Below, one piece after another: positions 15,140-23,428 of a stretch of DNA of 64,000 bases. The position numbers were made by a program, and so were the translations under genes. Where the stretch lies: assembly GCF_900091565.1 (NCBI RefSeq), contig NZ_FMCV01000002.1:186001-250000 (forward strand). The letters are read 5' to 3'. The stretch comes from Micromonospora marina (GTDB lineage: Bacteria > Actinomycetota > Actinomycetes > Mycobacteriales > Micromonosporaceae). The stretch's first letter is position 1. Every line of letters begins with the position of its first letter. Below the pieces are notes generated by a model, which saw only the letters and a list, made by a program, of their open reading frames with translations, made no database searches and was not told the DNA's origin.

Positions 15140-16925
15140 GGGTCTCTCCTGGTACGGCCCGGCCGAGCAGGCCGAGGAAGGAACTGTTCAGCAGTGCGGC
15201 GTCGGCCGCCCGGATCGGGTGGTGCCCGAGCAGCAGGGCCTGCCCGTAGAGCGCCTCGACGGCCAGCCCGACCAGCTCCGGGTCGGCGAGCGTGGTGACC
15301 CGGCGGACCAGCGGGTTGCGGTGGTTGAGCACCAGTTGCGGGCGGTCCGGCGGGGCGGAGGCGGCGAGCGCGTCGAGCACCCCGCCCCACAGCTCGTCGG
15401 CCCTGTCCCGGCTGGCGGCGAGCTGGTCGTGGAACGCGGCCGAGCGGGACACCAGGTAGAGCGCCGGCAGCGAGACCGGGTCGTACGCCCGGATCACGAC
15501 CTCGCAGCCGAGCCGTTCCAGGGCCCGCTGCGCGGCGGTGCGGAACGGCCGCAGGGCCAGCTCGGTCGCCGGGTCGAGGATCTCGAACCGGGTGGTGAGG
15601 TCGCTCGGCTCCAGCCGTTCGATCAGCACCGACCGGTCCACGGCGGGCAGTCGCTCGATCAGCTCGGTGTCGTACGTGTAGCCGCCGTTGACCACCGCCA
15701 GGTCCTGTGCGGCGGCCACGGCGGCGAGCTGGCGGAACTCGTCCAGGCTGGCGGCGTACCGGAGCACGCCGTGCCGCTGCCGGAACTCGGCGAGCGTGAG
15801 CGTGCCGACGTTGGTGTCCATCGGCCACCACTGGTCGACCAGCCGCAGCATCTCGTCGTCGTGCATGGCGAGCGCCTTGACCCCGAGGTGGTGCACCTGG
15901 AGGAACTCGCCGAGCCGGCGCGGATCGTGCTTGGCGAGCCGGACCAGCCAGCCGCGGATCTGGTCGCCGAGCGCCTCCCGGACGGAGGTGAGCAGCGCGT
16001 CCTCGTAGAGCGCCTCCCGGCTGGCGGTGGGGCGCAGCTCGCTGGCGTCGACCACGCAGTGTGCGAAGAAGGCCCACTCGGGCAGCAGCCCGTCGGCGTG
16101 CTCGCTGAGCAGCATCCGCTTGAGGTAGACCCGGTGCCCGGCCCGGGCGGCCGGGTTCACCGCGGCGGGCAGGATGAAGGCCACGCCGGTCAGGCCCGCC
16201 TCGGGCACCGACAGCGGCACCACGTCGAAGGGGACGAACCCGAGCAGCTCCTGGGCGTACCGCTGGAGGGCGGCCCGGTCGGCGGGCGCACCGGGCGTGG
16301 TCGGCCACGGCGGCGGACCGGAGGTGGTCGGCGTGTCACCGACCCGGACGTCTACCGGCAGCAGGCCGCCGTAGAGGCGGGCCAGCTCGGTGACGGTGGG
16401 CACACCGAGCCACTGGTCGGCGTCGCGCCGGGGCACCAGCGTCACTGTGGTGCCGGGCTCGTTCCGGGCCTGTTCCGGCTCGGCGATCCGCACCGCGTAC
16501 CGCCCGTCGGACCAGCCCGTCCAGAGCACTGTGGGCTCGTCGCCGTGCCGGGTGACCACCCGGATCTCGTCCGCGACCAGGAAGCAGGAGAGCAGGCCGA
16601 TGCCGAACTGCCCGAGGAACTCGTGCCGGGAGAAGCCCAGCTCGTCGCGCTTGGAGCTGCGGCCGATGGTGGCGAGCAGCTCGTGCACCTGCGCCTCGGT
16701 CAGGCCGATGCCGGTGTCGTGCACGCGCAGCGTCCCGTCGCCGGTCAGCTCCGGCGGCTCGACGCGGACCCGCGCCGGGGCTTCCGGCTCGGCGGACCGC
16801 CGAGCGGTGATCGCGTCGACGGCGTTCTGGAGCAGCTCGCGCACGTAGACCCGCGGACTGCCGTAGAGGTGATGACTGAGCAGGTCGACCACGCCACGGA
16901 GGTCCACCTGGAAGGTGCGGTCCAA
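15132..16925 (-). CDS. HSP90 family protein
   Basis: A 597-residue GHKL ATPase of the HSP90 family. The N-terminal nucleotide site is clear: ELLQNAVDAI, HDTGIGLT, and GQFGIGLLSCF. The middle part keeps HSP90-like LKRMLLSEHADGLLPEWAFF and ASREALYED. It is shorter than E. coli HtpG (624 residues) and ends GETRD. The start is chosen as TTG 16923-16925, which places LDRTFQVDLRGVVDLLSHHL at the N terminus and has GGGAG five bases upstream; the frame is open far upstream to 17,279, but the added residues look noncoding. It is co-transcribed with a TPR protein that overlaps its stop. Confidence 0.8.
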   Translation of the reverse strand: MDRTFQVDLRGVVDLLSHHLYGSPRVYVRELLQNAVDAITARRSAEPEAPARVRVEPPELTGDGTLRVHDTGIGLTEAQVHELLATIGRSSKRDELGFSRHEFLGQFGIGLLSCFLVADEIRVVTRHGDEPTVLWTGWSDGRYAVRIAEPEQARNEPGTTVTLVPRRDADQWLGVPTVTELARLYGGLLPVDVRVGDTPTTSGPPPWPTTPGAPADRAALQRYAQELLGFVPFDVVPLSVPEAGLTGVAFILPAAVNPAARAGHRVYLKRMLLSEHADGLLPEWAFFAHCVVDASELRPTASREALYEDALLTSVREALGDQIRGWLVRLAKHDPRRLGEFLQVHHLGVKALAMHDDEMLRLVDQWWPMDTNVGTLTLAEFRQRHGVLRYAASLDEFRQLAAVAAAQDLAVVNGGYTYDTELIERLPAVDRSVLIERLEPSDLTTRFEILDPATELALRPFRTAAQRALERLGCEVVIRAYDPVSLPALYLVSRSAAFHDQLAASRDRADELWGGVLDALAASAPPDRPQLVLNHRNPLVRRVTTLADPELVGLAVEALYGQALLLGHHPIRAADAALLNSSFLGLLGRAVPGETRD

Positions 16926-17043
16926 TCGCGCTCCCGGTTCGGATTTTCGGCGCTCACCGTACCGGTCAGCGCCGACAGTGTCCGTCCCGTTGTCCCCCGG
17001 CGGCTTGACCCTCGACCGGGTGCAGGGCGCACCGTCTCCCGGC

Positions 17044-17184
17044 ATGACTACCACCGCCGTCCGGGCCGCGACTACCGGTAGCTCTGGTCCGCCGCCGTCT
17101 GCTCGCAGGTGGGGGACTCCCTGCGTACGCCGGCTCTGGCCCTGCTGGCCGCCACGCTCACCCGCGACCCTCGCCTGGAGCAGC
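17044..17184 (+). pseudogene. Remnant of the 5' end of an MFS transporter gene
   Basis: This lies in the otherwise empty 16,926-17,328 gap. In the frame of 17,067 the sequence reads RDYR-stop-LWSAAVCSQVGDSLRTPALALLAA, very like the first transmembrane helix of actinomycete MFS exporters (R.FR.LW....S..GD....LAL). The stop is TAG at 17,079-17,081, and the ATG at 17,044 is in another frame. Nothing of the remaining transporter follows. Upstream TTGACC with CCCT/AGGG dyad resembles a MerR-type promoter. Identification rests on about 30 residues only. Confidence 0.4.
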
Positions 17185-17328
17185 AGATTCCGCAGCGGTC
17201 GCACGGCCGGCGGTGCGGCGGCGAGCCGGGTCAGCCCGGCCGCGCACCCGGCCCGACGATTCAGCGCTACCTGACCCAACCTTTGCCCCCGTCCCGCGCG
17301 TCTGGCGGGTGACGGAGGGAGGTGCCGG

Positions 17329-17859
17329 ATGGGGCGGAACGCGGACGACGGGCGGGCGGACTACCTCGCCTTCGTCGAGGCGCACCAGCACCGGCTGCTG
17401 CGCGCCGCGTACCTGATCTGCGGGAACCGCCACCAGGCCGAGGACCTGCTCCAGGACGCGCTGCTCAAGCTGGCACTGCGCTGGTCCTCGGTGCGCGACG
17501 GCGACCCGGCCGCGTACGTGCGCGCCATCCTCTACCGCGACGCGGTCTCCTGGTGGCGGCGCCGGCGGCGGGAGTGGCTCAGCGCGTACCCGCCGGACCG
17601 GCCCGGCACCGACACCGACGCCGCGCTGCGGCTCACCGTGCGCGCGGCGCTGGACCGGCTGCCCCCACGCCAGCGGGCCGTCGTGGTGCTGCGCTACTTC
17701 GAGGACCTGACCGAGGTCGCCACCGCCGAGGCGCTCGGTGTCACAGTCGGCACCGTCAAGAGCCAGTGCCACGACGCGCTGCGCCGGCTGCGCGACGTCG
17801 TACCCGCCCCCGGCGCGTCCGGAGACGACCTGGTGACCGGGATGGAGGCGAGCCCGTGA
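17329..17859 (+). CDS. SigE-like ECF sigma factor
   Basis: A 176-residue ECF sigma factor of the type common in Micromonospora and Streptomyces. Region 2 covers about residues 15-80 (LLRAAYLICGNRHQAEDLLQDALL, core and -10 recognition, then VSWWRRRRRE). Region 4 covers about 108-165, with LPPRQRAVVVLRYFEDLT and the recognition helix EALGVTVGTVKSQCHDALRRL. The ATG at 17,329 follows GGGAGGTGCCGG. The next gene overlaps by four bases (GTGA) and encodes a one-helix membrane protein, the usual place for a regulator of the sigma factor. Confidence 0.92.
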   Translation: MGRNADDGRADYLAFVEAHQHRLLRAAYLICGNRHQAEDLLQDALLKLALRWSSVRDGDPAAYVRAILYRDAVSWWRRRRREWLSAYPPDRPGTDTDAALRLTVRAALDRLPPRQRAVVVLRYFEDLTEVATAEALGVTVGTVKSQCHDALRRLRDVVPAPGASGDDLVTGMEASP

Positions 17860-19049
17860 ACGAGCCCGAGCTGACCCGGCTGCTGACCCGAACCGCCGCG
17901 GAGATCCGGCCGACCCGGCCGGCCGAGACGGGATGGGAGCGGGCCGGGCGGGTCCGCCGCGCCCGCCGGGCCGCCGGTGCCGCGGCCGTCGCCGTGTTCC
18001 TGCTCGGCGGCGGTACGACGGCACTGCTGCACCGGTCCGGCCCGCCCCCGGCCGCACCCCGACCGAGTGTGACGTCGGCACCGAGCGCGCCTGTGGTGCA
18101 GCGGCCCCCGGACCGGCTCGGACAGGCGGGCGACCCGCTGGGCCGGCTCGGCGACCGGGTCGCCTACCGCCTCTCCGACCGTCCGGTGAGCCGGGCGCTG
18201 GCGCTGTACCAGCCCGTCGACCCGGACACCGGCGACGCCGGCCCGGTCCGGGTGCTGGGTGCCGACGGCATGGTCCGGGAACTCGACGTGGTGACGCTCG
18301 CGCCCACCCGCGACGCCGAGGGAAACGAGGCCGCAGCGCTCAAGCCGGGCAGCCTGTCCCCGGACGGCCGCACGGCCGCGTTCGCCCAGACCGGTGAGGT
18401 CGTCGTGGTCGGCCTGACCGACGGCGGGGTCCGCCGCTATCCGCTCGCCGGTTACCTGGAACACGTCGTCTGGGCCGGGGACCGGCTGCTGGTCGGGGAC
18501 GACGACACCGCGTACGAGCTGGACCGGCGCACCGGATCGGCAAGGAAGCTCCCGGTCGACCCGTGGACGCTCGTCGTGCCGGACCCGGCCCGGGCTGCCG
18601 GCGACCTGTTCACGGTCGGCGGCTGGTCCGGGGACGGCGGTCTGGCCGTGCGCCGGTTCCCCGCCTCCGGTGGCGCGCCGGAACGGCGGCCGGTGACCGC
18701 CGGGAAGCTTCCCCCCGGTCACCAGGTGAACGAGGTCTACGGGCGGGGCTGGCAGCGCGGCGACCGGATCGGCCAGGCGGGGTGGACCACCACCGCGGGT
18801 GCCGCCGGCACGACGATCGGCGCCGAGGGCGTGGCGGTGCTGGACGCCCGTACCGGGGCGGTGACCCGCCTGCTCGACCTGGGCCGCGAGGACCGGGCGA
18901 AGGGGTGCTGCGAGGTGTACGGCTGGACCGCCGACGGCGACCTGCTGCTCCGCTACGACGCCGGGCTGGCCCGGTGGCGACCGGAGACCGGCGCTGTCGA
19001 CTGGGTGGCGAGCGACGTCCCCGGCCGGCTGTCGATAGCCGCCCGCTGA
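17856..19049 (+). CDS. Membrane-anchored extracytoplasmic protein co-transcribed with the sigma factor
   Basis: A 397-residue protein. After a basic cytoplasmic N terminus (about 45 residues) comes one hydrophobic helix, AAGAAAVAVFLLGGGTTALL, then a Pro/Ser-rich linker and a large extracytoplasmic domain whose repeated segments (SPDGRTAAFAQTGEVVVVG, YELDRRTGSARKLPVD) look like beta-propeller blades (WD40/TolB type). The GTG start overlaps the sigma factor stop, so translation is coupled. The layout fits an anti-sigma factor or envelope sensor, but no zinc-type HXXXCXXC motif is present; that role is an inference. Confidence 0.72.
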   Translation: MNEPELTRLLTRTAAEIRPTRPAETGWERAGRVRRARRAAGAAAVAVFLLGGGTTALLHRSGPPPAAPRPSVTSAPSAPVVQRPPDRLGQAGDPLGRLGDRVAYRLSDRPVSRALALYQPVDPDTGDAGPVRVLGADGMVRELDVVTLAPTRDAEGNEAAALKPGSLSPDGRTAAFAQTGEVVVVGLTDGGVRRYPLAGYLEHVVWAGDRLLVGDDDTAYELDRRTGSARKLPVDPWTLVVPDPARAAGDLFTVGGWSGDGGLAVRRFPASGGAPERRPVTAGKLPPGHQVNEVYGRGWQRGDRIGQAGWTTTAGAAGTTIGAEGVAVLDARTGAVTRLLDLGREDRAKGCCEVYGWTADGDLLLRYDAGLARWRPETGAVDWVASDVPGRLSIAAR

Positions 19050-19081
19050 CCGTGCCGCCGGACCGGCGGAGACGAGCGGAA

Positions 19082-19119
19082 CCGGCCGGTCCCGCCGCGG
19101 TGACGGCGGGACCGGCCGG
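19082..19119. terminator. Bidirectional hairpin terminator
   Basis: Arms CCGGCCGGTCCCGCCG (19082-19097) and CGGCGGGACCGGCCGG (19104-19119) form a perfect 16-bp stem with a 6-base loop between two convergent genes (stops at 19,049 and 19,125). Confidence 0.8.
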
Positions 19120-19124
19120 GACGC

Positions 19125-20027
19125 TCAGCGGGTCAGACCGCCGGGCTGGTCGCCCTTCACGACGGGGGCCCGGACCAGGTTGCCCCACTCGGTCCACGAG
19201 CCGTCGTAGTTGCGCACCTGCGGGTACCCGAGCAGGTGGTGCAGCACGAACCAGGTGTGGCTGGACCGCTCGCCGATCCGGCAGTACGCGACCACGTCGT
19301 CGGACGGGCTCAGCCCGAGCTGGTCGGCGTAGATGGCACGCAGCTCGTCGGCGGACTTGAACGTGCCGTCGTCGTTCGCGGCGGACTTCCACGGTTTGCT
19401 CACCGCGCCCGGGATGTGCCCGCCGCGCAGCGCGCCCTCCTGCGGGTAGTCCGGCATGTGCAGCATCTCGCCGGTGTACTCGCCGGGCGAACGCACGTCC
19501 ACCAGCGGCCGGCCTGCGGCCACGTGCGCCATGACCTGCTCCCGGTACGCACGGATCGGCGCGTCGTTGCGCTCCGGCACCGGGTACGAGGCGCGGGGCC
19601 GGTTCACCCTGTCCCGGGTCAGCTCCCGCCCCTCGGCGACCCACTTCTGCCGGCCGCCGTCGAGCAGCCGCACGTCGGCGTGACCGAAGAGGGAGAAGAC
19701 CCAGAGGGCGTACGCGGCCCACCAGTTGAAGTTGTCGCCGTAGAAGACGACCGTGTCGTCCCGCCCGATGCCCTTGGCCGCGCACAGCTCGGCGAAGCTC
19801 GCGGCGTCCAGGTAGTCGCGGGTGATCTGGTCGTTGAGTTCGGTGTGCCAGTCGACCTTGACGGCGCCGGGGATGTGGCCGGTGTCGTAGAGGAGCACGT
19901 CCTCGTCGGACTCGACCACCACGAGCCCTTTGTCGCCCAGGTGCTCGGCCAGCCACTCGGTGGTGACCAGGCGCTGCGGGTCGGCGTACGACTGGAGGTG
20001 GGGATGCGGATCGCTCGGCACAGGCAT
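19125..20027 (-). CDS. Thiosulfate/3-mercaptopyruvate sulfurtransferase (two rhodanese domains)
   Basis: A 300-residue tandem rhodanese. The N-terminal domain (about 20-135) holds [14 protein letters not shown] and lacks a catalytic cysteine; the C-terminal domain (about 165-290) has [23 protein letters not shown] and the active-site loop [13 protein letters not shown], whose cysteine takes up sulfane sulfur. It resembles actinomycete SseA/CysA-type enzymes, which move sulfur from thiosulfate or 3-mercaptopyruvate to acceptors such as cyanide or thiols. ATG 20,025-20,027 gives the normal N terminus; the preceding GGGG is a weak ribosome site. Confidence 0.92.
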   Translation of the reverse strand: MPVPSDPHPHLQSYADPQRLVTTEWLAEHLGDKGLVVVESDEDVLLYDTGHIPGAVKVDWHTELNDQITRDYLDAASFAELCAAKGIGRDDTVVFYGDNFNWWAAYALWVFSLFGHADVRLLDGGRQKWVAEGRELTRDRVNRPRASYPVPERNDAPIRAYREQVMAHVAAGRPLVDVRSPGEYTGEMLHMPDYPQEGALRGGHIPGAVSKPWKSAANDDGTFKSADELRAIYADQLGLSPSDDVVAYCRIGERSSHTWFVLHHLLGYPQVRNYDGSWTEWGNLVRAPVVKGDQPGGLTR

Positions 20028-20067
20028 GATCCCCAAGGTACGCCGGATCAGTGGGGCATGGTGCCGG

Positions 20068-20514
20068 TCAGGCGCGGCGGTGCACCAGGCGGCCGGCGAC
20101 CACCGTGGCCCGGCACGAGCCGTCCGGATCGAACACGGCGAGGTCGGCGCGCCCGCCGGGCACCAACGCGGGCGGCCGGGTGGCGGCCAGCACCGCCACC
20201 TCGTTGCGGTTCGCGGCGGACCGCAACGCGGGGTCGGTGACGTGCTCGTCGAGCACTGCGGCGACGCCGAGCCGGAACAGCGCGTGCACCCGTTCGCGGG
20301 GTGTGGGCGCCGGGGGCAGCGGGCCGTCGTGCACGAGCGCCGGCCCGAGCGTGCCGGCCCACCGCCGCACCCGCACCCCGGGGTGCGCGCCGGGCAGCTC
20401 GGCCGTCGGCACGACCGCCTCGACCCGGTCACCGGCGACCACGACGGCGAGCCCCGCGCGGGGTGGGTCGTCGAGCGTCAGCCGCAGCAGGTCGGCGGCG
20501 TGGACGGTACGCAC
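20068..20514 (-). CDS. Amidohydrolase/imidazolonepropionase-like composite-domain protein
   Basis: A 148-residue protein made only of the kind of beta-sandwich found at the ends of amidohydrolases: [20 protein letters not shown] near the N terminus and [28 protein letters not shown] at the C terminus. The metal-binding barrel of true amidohydrolases is missing, so it should not be catalytic in that way. Similar short proteins are usually labelled imidazolonepropionase-like domain proteins of unknown role. GTG 20,512-20,514 starts three bases after the stop of the SGNH hydrolase gene, so the two are one operon. Confidence 0.6.
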   Translation of the reverse strand: MRTVHAADLLRLTLDDPPRAGLAVVVAGDRVEAVVPTAELPGAHPGVRVRRWAGTLGPALVHDGPLPPAPTPRERVHALFRLGVAAVLDEHVTDPALRSAANRNEVAVLAATRPPALVPGGRADLAVFDPDGSCRATVVAGRLVHRRA

Positions 20515-20516
20515 GC

Positions 20517-21287
20517 TCAGTCGCGCTCGACCGGCCCGAGCACCGGCCGCTTGGCGGTGACGAAGTCGCCGGAGGAGCGCCCGGTCAGCCGGCGCTTGAT
20601 CCACGGTGCGAGGTGCCGGCCGGCCCAGCGCAGGTCGGCGGCGCGCGCGGCGAGCCACGGGCTGGGCGCCGGGTGTGCCGGCACCATCAGCCAATCCTCG
20701 TCGCAGCCGACGCCGAGCGCGGTGAGCACCTGGGCGGCGACCCGGCGGTGCCCGGCGGCCGACAGGTGCAGCCGGTCGGTGCTCCAGAGCAGCGGGTTGA
20801 GGTAGGTGTCGTCGGCGTACAGGTCGACCAGGATCGCCCCGTGCCGGTCGGCCACCTCGCCGACCGCCCGGTTGAGCAGCGCGACGCGGGGGGCCACGAG
20901 CCGCTGGCCGGGCAGCCGGGCCATCACGTCGGCGAACCGGAACAACACCAGGTCGCTGCCGCCGGACCGCAGCCGCTGCACGACCGAGTCGAAGCGAGGG
21001 ACGAACGAGTCCGGGTCGAAGCTGCGGCGCAGCACGTCGTTGCCACCGGCCGCGAAGCTGATCAGGTCGGGCTTCATGGCCAGCGCGGCGGGCACCTGCT
21101 CGGCCACCACGTTCGGGAACAGCCGGCCCCGGATGGCCAGGTTGGCGTACCCGAAGCCGGGCCCGGCCTCGGCGGCGAGGCGGGTGGCGACCAGGTCGGC
21201 CCAGCCTCGATAGCTGCCGTCCGGATATGCGTCGTCCATGCCCTCGGTGAAGCTGTCACCCACCGCCACGTAGCTGCGCCAGCGCAC
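20517..21287 (-). CDS. SGNH/GDSL hydrolase family protein
   Basis: A 256-residue cytoplasmic esterase-like protein. The SGNH blocks are present: block I VAVGDSFTEGMDD (nucleophile Ser), block II NLAIRGRLF, block III AAGGNDVLRR, and block V STDRLHLSAAGH with the Asp and His of the triad. There is no signal peptide. The GTG at 21,285-21,287 has GGGGGG upstream and puts the GDS motif close to the N terminus as usual. The natural ester substrate is unknown. It lies between a degenerate sigma gene and the small amidohydrolase-like gene. Confidence 0.88.
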   Translation of the reverse strand: MRWRSYVAVGDSFTEGMDDAYPDGSYRGWADLVATRLAAEAGPGFGYANLAIRGRLFPNVVAEQVPAALAMKPDLISFAAGGNDVLRRSFDPDSFVPRFDSVVQRLRSGGSDLVLFRFADVMARLPGQRLVAPRVALLNRAVGEVADRHGAILVDLYADDTYLNPLLWSTDRLHLSAAGHRRVAAQVLTALGVGCDEDWLMVPAHPAPSPWLAARAADLRWAGRHLAPWIKRRLTGRSSGDFVTAKRPVLGPVERD

Positions 21288-21332
21288 GGCGCCCCCCTCA
21301 GACGTCCCGGTAGAAGTGCGTCGCACAGTCTG

Positions 21333-21830
21333 TCACCGCGCGGACCGGTCCCGCTGGCCCTGGACGCCGGACGTGGCGGATGTCTCGACGTCTGTGCCAA
21401 CGGTCACGCCGAGCAGCTCGGCGGCCTCGCATTCGGTGCGGTCCTCGAAGAACCGCAGGACCAGGACGGCCCGTTGCTTGGCGGACAGCCGGGCCAGCGC
21501 GGCCCGGAGGGTCAGCCGGAGGGTGGTCTGCTGGGCGTGGTCGGGGCCCGAGTCGCCTCCGCGCGGCTCGGGCACGTCGCCCGGCATCGACTCGGCCACC
21601 CGGCGGCGCCGCCACCAGGAGACCTGCAGGTGGTACATGATCTTCCGGGTGTACGCCTCCGCGTTGCCGGTCTCGTGCAACCGGTTCCAGGCACGGTGGG
21701 TACGGGCGAGCGCGGACTGGACGAGATCTTCGGCCAGGTGCTGGTCGCCGGTCAGCAGGTAGGCGGAGCGCAGTAACGCGGGGGTGCGAGTCCGGACGAA
21801 CAGGTCGAACTCAGTCAGCAGAGGGTCCAC
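21333..21830 (-). CDS. SigE-like ECF sigma factor truncated before the recognition helix
   Basis: A 165-residue ECF sigma relative. Region 2 is complete (LLRSAYLLTGDQHLAEDLVQ, then VSWWRRRR) and region 4 begins normally (LSAKQRAVLVLRFFEDRTEC, AAELLGVTVGT), but the expected VKSxxxRAL recognition helix is replaced by an unrelated DVETSATSGVQGQRDRSAR tail. None of the three frames downstream restores it, so this looks like a deletion or replacement, not a simple frameshift. It should not recognise a -35 element normally; it may be decaying or may act through region 2 alone. The start is GTG 21,828-21,830 with AAGGA upstream. Confidence 0.75.
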   Translation of the reverse strand: MDPLLTEFDLFVRTRTPALLRSAYLLTGDQHLAEDLVQSALARTHRAWNRLHETGNAEAYTRKIMYHLQVSWWRRRRVAESMPGDVPEPRGGDSGPDHAQQTTLRLTLRAALARLSAKQRAVLVLRFFEDRTECEAAELLGVTVGTDVETSATSGVQGQRDRSAR

Positions 21831-21943
21831 ACGAGCCGATCCTTGGGGTCAGGTGGTGCATCAGCGTGACGCCTTCCGAGACGCCAGCCGTCCACGCCAT
21901 GGTTGCCGCCGCCGGTGACTGTTCTCGACGGACCGGGCGGTTG

Positions 21944-22459
21944 TCAGCAGTCGAAGACCGACCAGCAGATGTCGTTGCGCAGGCGCTGGTCGTCCAGGAC
22001 CAGCTCGCGGATCTCCGCCGGGAGCTGGTCGCGCTGCCACCGGCACTCGTCGCGCCCGGCCGCCTCGCCGAGACCGGCGGGCGCCGCCGCGCGTACCGCC
22101 TTGATCGCGTACGCGGCGGCGCCGAGTTCGTGGGCGGCGACGTGGGCCACGACGGCGGCCTGACCGGCGGCGTACGCGGCGTTGCGTGCCGCCCCGCGCA
22201 GGTCCCGGGCCGCCCCCATGGCATGGCCACCGGCCGCACGCGCCTGCATCATCCTGACCTCGCCCCGCACCCAGGCCCGCGCGTGCTCGATCGCCTCGCG
22301 CGGACGCGGATCGTCCGGCCGGACCGCCTCGAACAGGCCGAGGACGTGCTCGGCGCAGGTGGCCGCCCAGAGCGCGAGCAGACGGTGGTGCTCGTCGGTA
22401 AGCGTGCCGCCCCGGCGGATGGTGGTGAACCGGGGGTCGCGGATCTTCGGCAGGATCAC
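21944..22459 (-). CDS. Putative immunity protein, Imm5-like (second of pair)
   Basis: A 171-residue, all-helical, Ala-rich protein matching the pattern of proteins named putative immunity protein (Imm5-like): DDPRPREAIEHARAWVRGE followed by alternating Ala-rich helices (AARNAAYAAGQAAVVAHVAAHELGAA, here shortened) and a C-terminal ELVLDDQRLRNDICW. The GTG start overlaps the stop of the preceding related gene (GTGA, 22,456-22,459). The family's real function is unproven; it was named from toxin-associated loci, and no toxin is visible here. Confidence 0.65.
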   Translation of the reverse strand: MILPKIRDPRFTTIRRGGTLTDEHHRLLALWAATCAEHVLGLFEAVRPDDPRPREAIEHARAWVRGEVRMMQARAAGGHAMGAARDLRGAARNAAYAAGQAAVVAHVAAHELGAAAYAIKAVRAAAPAGLGEAAGRDECRWQRDQLPAEIRELVLDDQRLRNDICWSVFDC

Positions 22460-23001
22460 GACGCGCCCTCGCGGTGGCGCAGGTCGTGGTCGAGGGTGCT
22501 CATCAGCCGGGCGACCCGGCTGCCGCCGCCGGTCAGCGGCGGATAGCGGCGGAGCACGTCGACCAGCACGGGCGTGGCGAGCCGCCGGGACCGGTCCACC
22601 TGCGAGTCCCCGACGGTCTCGGCGCCGCCGGCCTCCAGTTCGGCGACGCGGGCGGCGTTGGCGGCGGCCCGCAGGATGTGGCCGACCTGGGTGGCCTTCG
22701 CGATCGGGTGCAGGTAGGCGGCGGCTGCGGCGTCACCGGCGGCCCGGGCGGCGAGGCGCGCGGCCTCGGTGGGAGCGGACCGGGCGGCGCGGTGCGCGTC
22801 GAGGGACGTGACCCGCTGGAGCTTCGTCCGGGCGGCGCCGCGTGCGAATGTCCAGGCCGCGTCGACAGCCGCCCGGGGACGCGGGTCACCGGGAACCGCC
22901 CGCTCGTAGACCGGGAGGACGTCCTCCGCGTGCTGGACCGCGTACCGCGCCACCTCGCGCAGCTCATCAGTCGTCAGGTCGAAGTCCCCGGTCGCTGTCA
23001 T
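22456..23001 (-). CDS. Putative immunity protein, Imm5-like (first of pair)
   Basis: A 181-residue relative of the next gene: GDPRPRAAVDAAWTFARGAARTK followed by Ala-rich helices (AARLAARAAGDAAAAAYLH) and a polar C terminus. The shared (D/G)DPRPR-A-(I/V)-(E/D) core suggests tandem duplication followed by divergence. ATG 22,999-23,001 overlaps the stop of the upstream Cys-rich gene by four bases (ATGA), and its own stop overlaps the next start, so three genes form a tightly coupled operon. No membrane segment or catalytic motif is seen. Confidence 0.65.
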   Translation of the reverse strand: MTATGDFDLTTDELREVARYAVQHAEDVLPVYERAVPGDPRPRAAVDAAWTFARGAARTKLQRVTSLDAHRAARSAPTEAARLAARAAGDAAAAAYLHPIAKATQVGHILRAAANAARVAELEAGGAETVGDSQVDRSRRLATPVLVDVLRRYPPLTGGGSRVARLMSTLDHDLRHREGAS

Positions 23002-23333
23002 GGCGCGGGCATCGTATCGGTGATGCTCCGCCGGTAGGGGCCCCAGCCGACGAAACGCTCGAACAGCTCGCGCGGGGTCGGCCCGTCCTGCGGGTTGAGG
23101 CGGAACAGGTCGTGGGTGGCCTCGTGGTAGAGCCCGGACAGGTAGACGGCCAGGTCGACCGGGTGGTCCGCGTACTCGACCTTGAGCAGCAGGCGGGCCT
23201 GGGCGCAGGGCCACGGCCCGCCGCAGGCGCGGCAGAGCCACAGCGGCCGGATCGGCAGGTGGGCCGGGTGGTCCGGCGGGTAGGGGCGGGGCCGATCGGG
23301 GTACGGCCCGAGCCGCGGTACGGGAAGGTTCAT
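22998..23333 (-). CDS. Small conserved Cys-containing protein at the head of the Imm5-like operon
   Basis: A 111-residue protein with a Pro-rich N terminus, a CRACGGPWPC motif (C-x2-C-x4-C) around residue 34, and a C-terminal LFERFVGWGPYR. Related actinomycete proteins, often next to XRE/DUF397 genes, are sometimes labelled flavin reductase without clear reason; I see no flavin-binding fold. The cysteines could bind a metal. It starts at ATG 23,331-23,333 with almost no ribosome site, and a palindrome lies 12 bases upstream, shared with the divergent XRE gene. Confidence 0.6.
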   Translation of the reverse strand: MNLPVPRLGPYPDRPRPYPPDHPAHLPIRPLWLCRACGGPWPCAQARLLLKVEYADHPVDLAVYLSGLYHEATHDLFRLNPQDGPTPRELFERFVGWGPYRRSITDTMPAP

Positions 23334-23344
23334 GCGTGACAGTC

Positions 23345-23358
23345 TGGTGATGTCACCA
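23345..23358. promoter_or_regulatory. Putative operator between divergent Imm5-like operon and XRE gene
   Basis: TGGTGATGTCACCA has perfect 6-bp arms with a 2-base spacer. It sits just in front of the minus-strand operon start (23,333) and 71 bases before the XRE gene start, a natural site for the XRE regulator. Confidence 0.45.
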
Positions 23359-23428
23359 CTACGCTCGGAAGTCGTCGCTGCAGGTCCGGGGAGAGGCCGG
23401 GAGAGCGGCGGCGGAATGGGGAGGGCGT

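Noticed and set aside
16926..17279. N-terminal extension of the HSP90-family protein to 17,279
   Set aside because: The additional 118 codons have no HSP90-like sequence and lack a ribosome site; the TTG at 16,925 has GGGAG and begins the conserved domain.
17109..17312. 67-residue ORF upstream of the sigma gene as a real gene
   Set aside because: Only its first 25 residues look protein-like and they match an MFS remnant that begins before the ORF; the rest is low quality.
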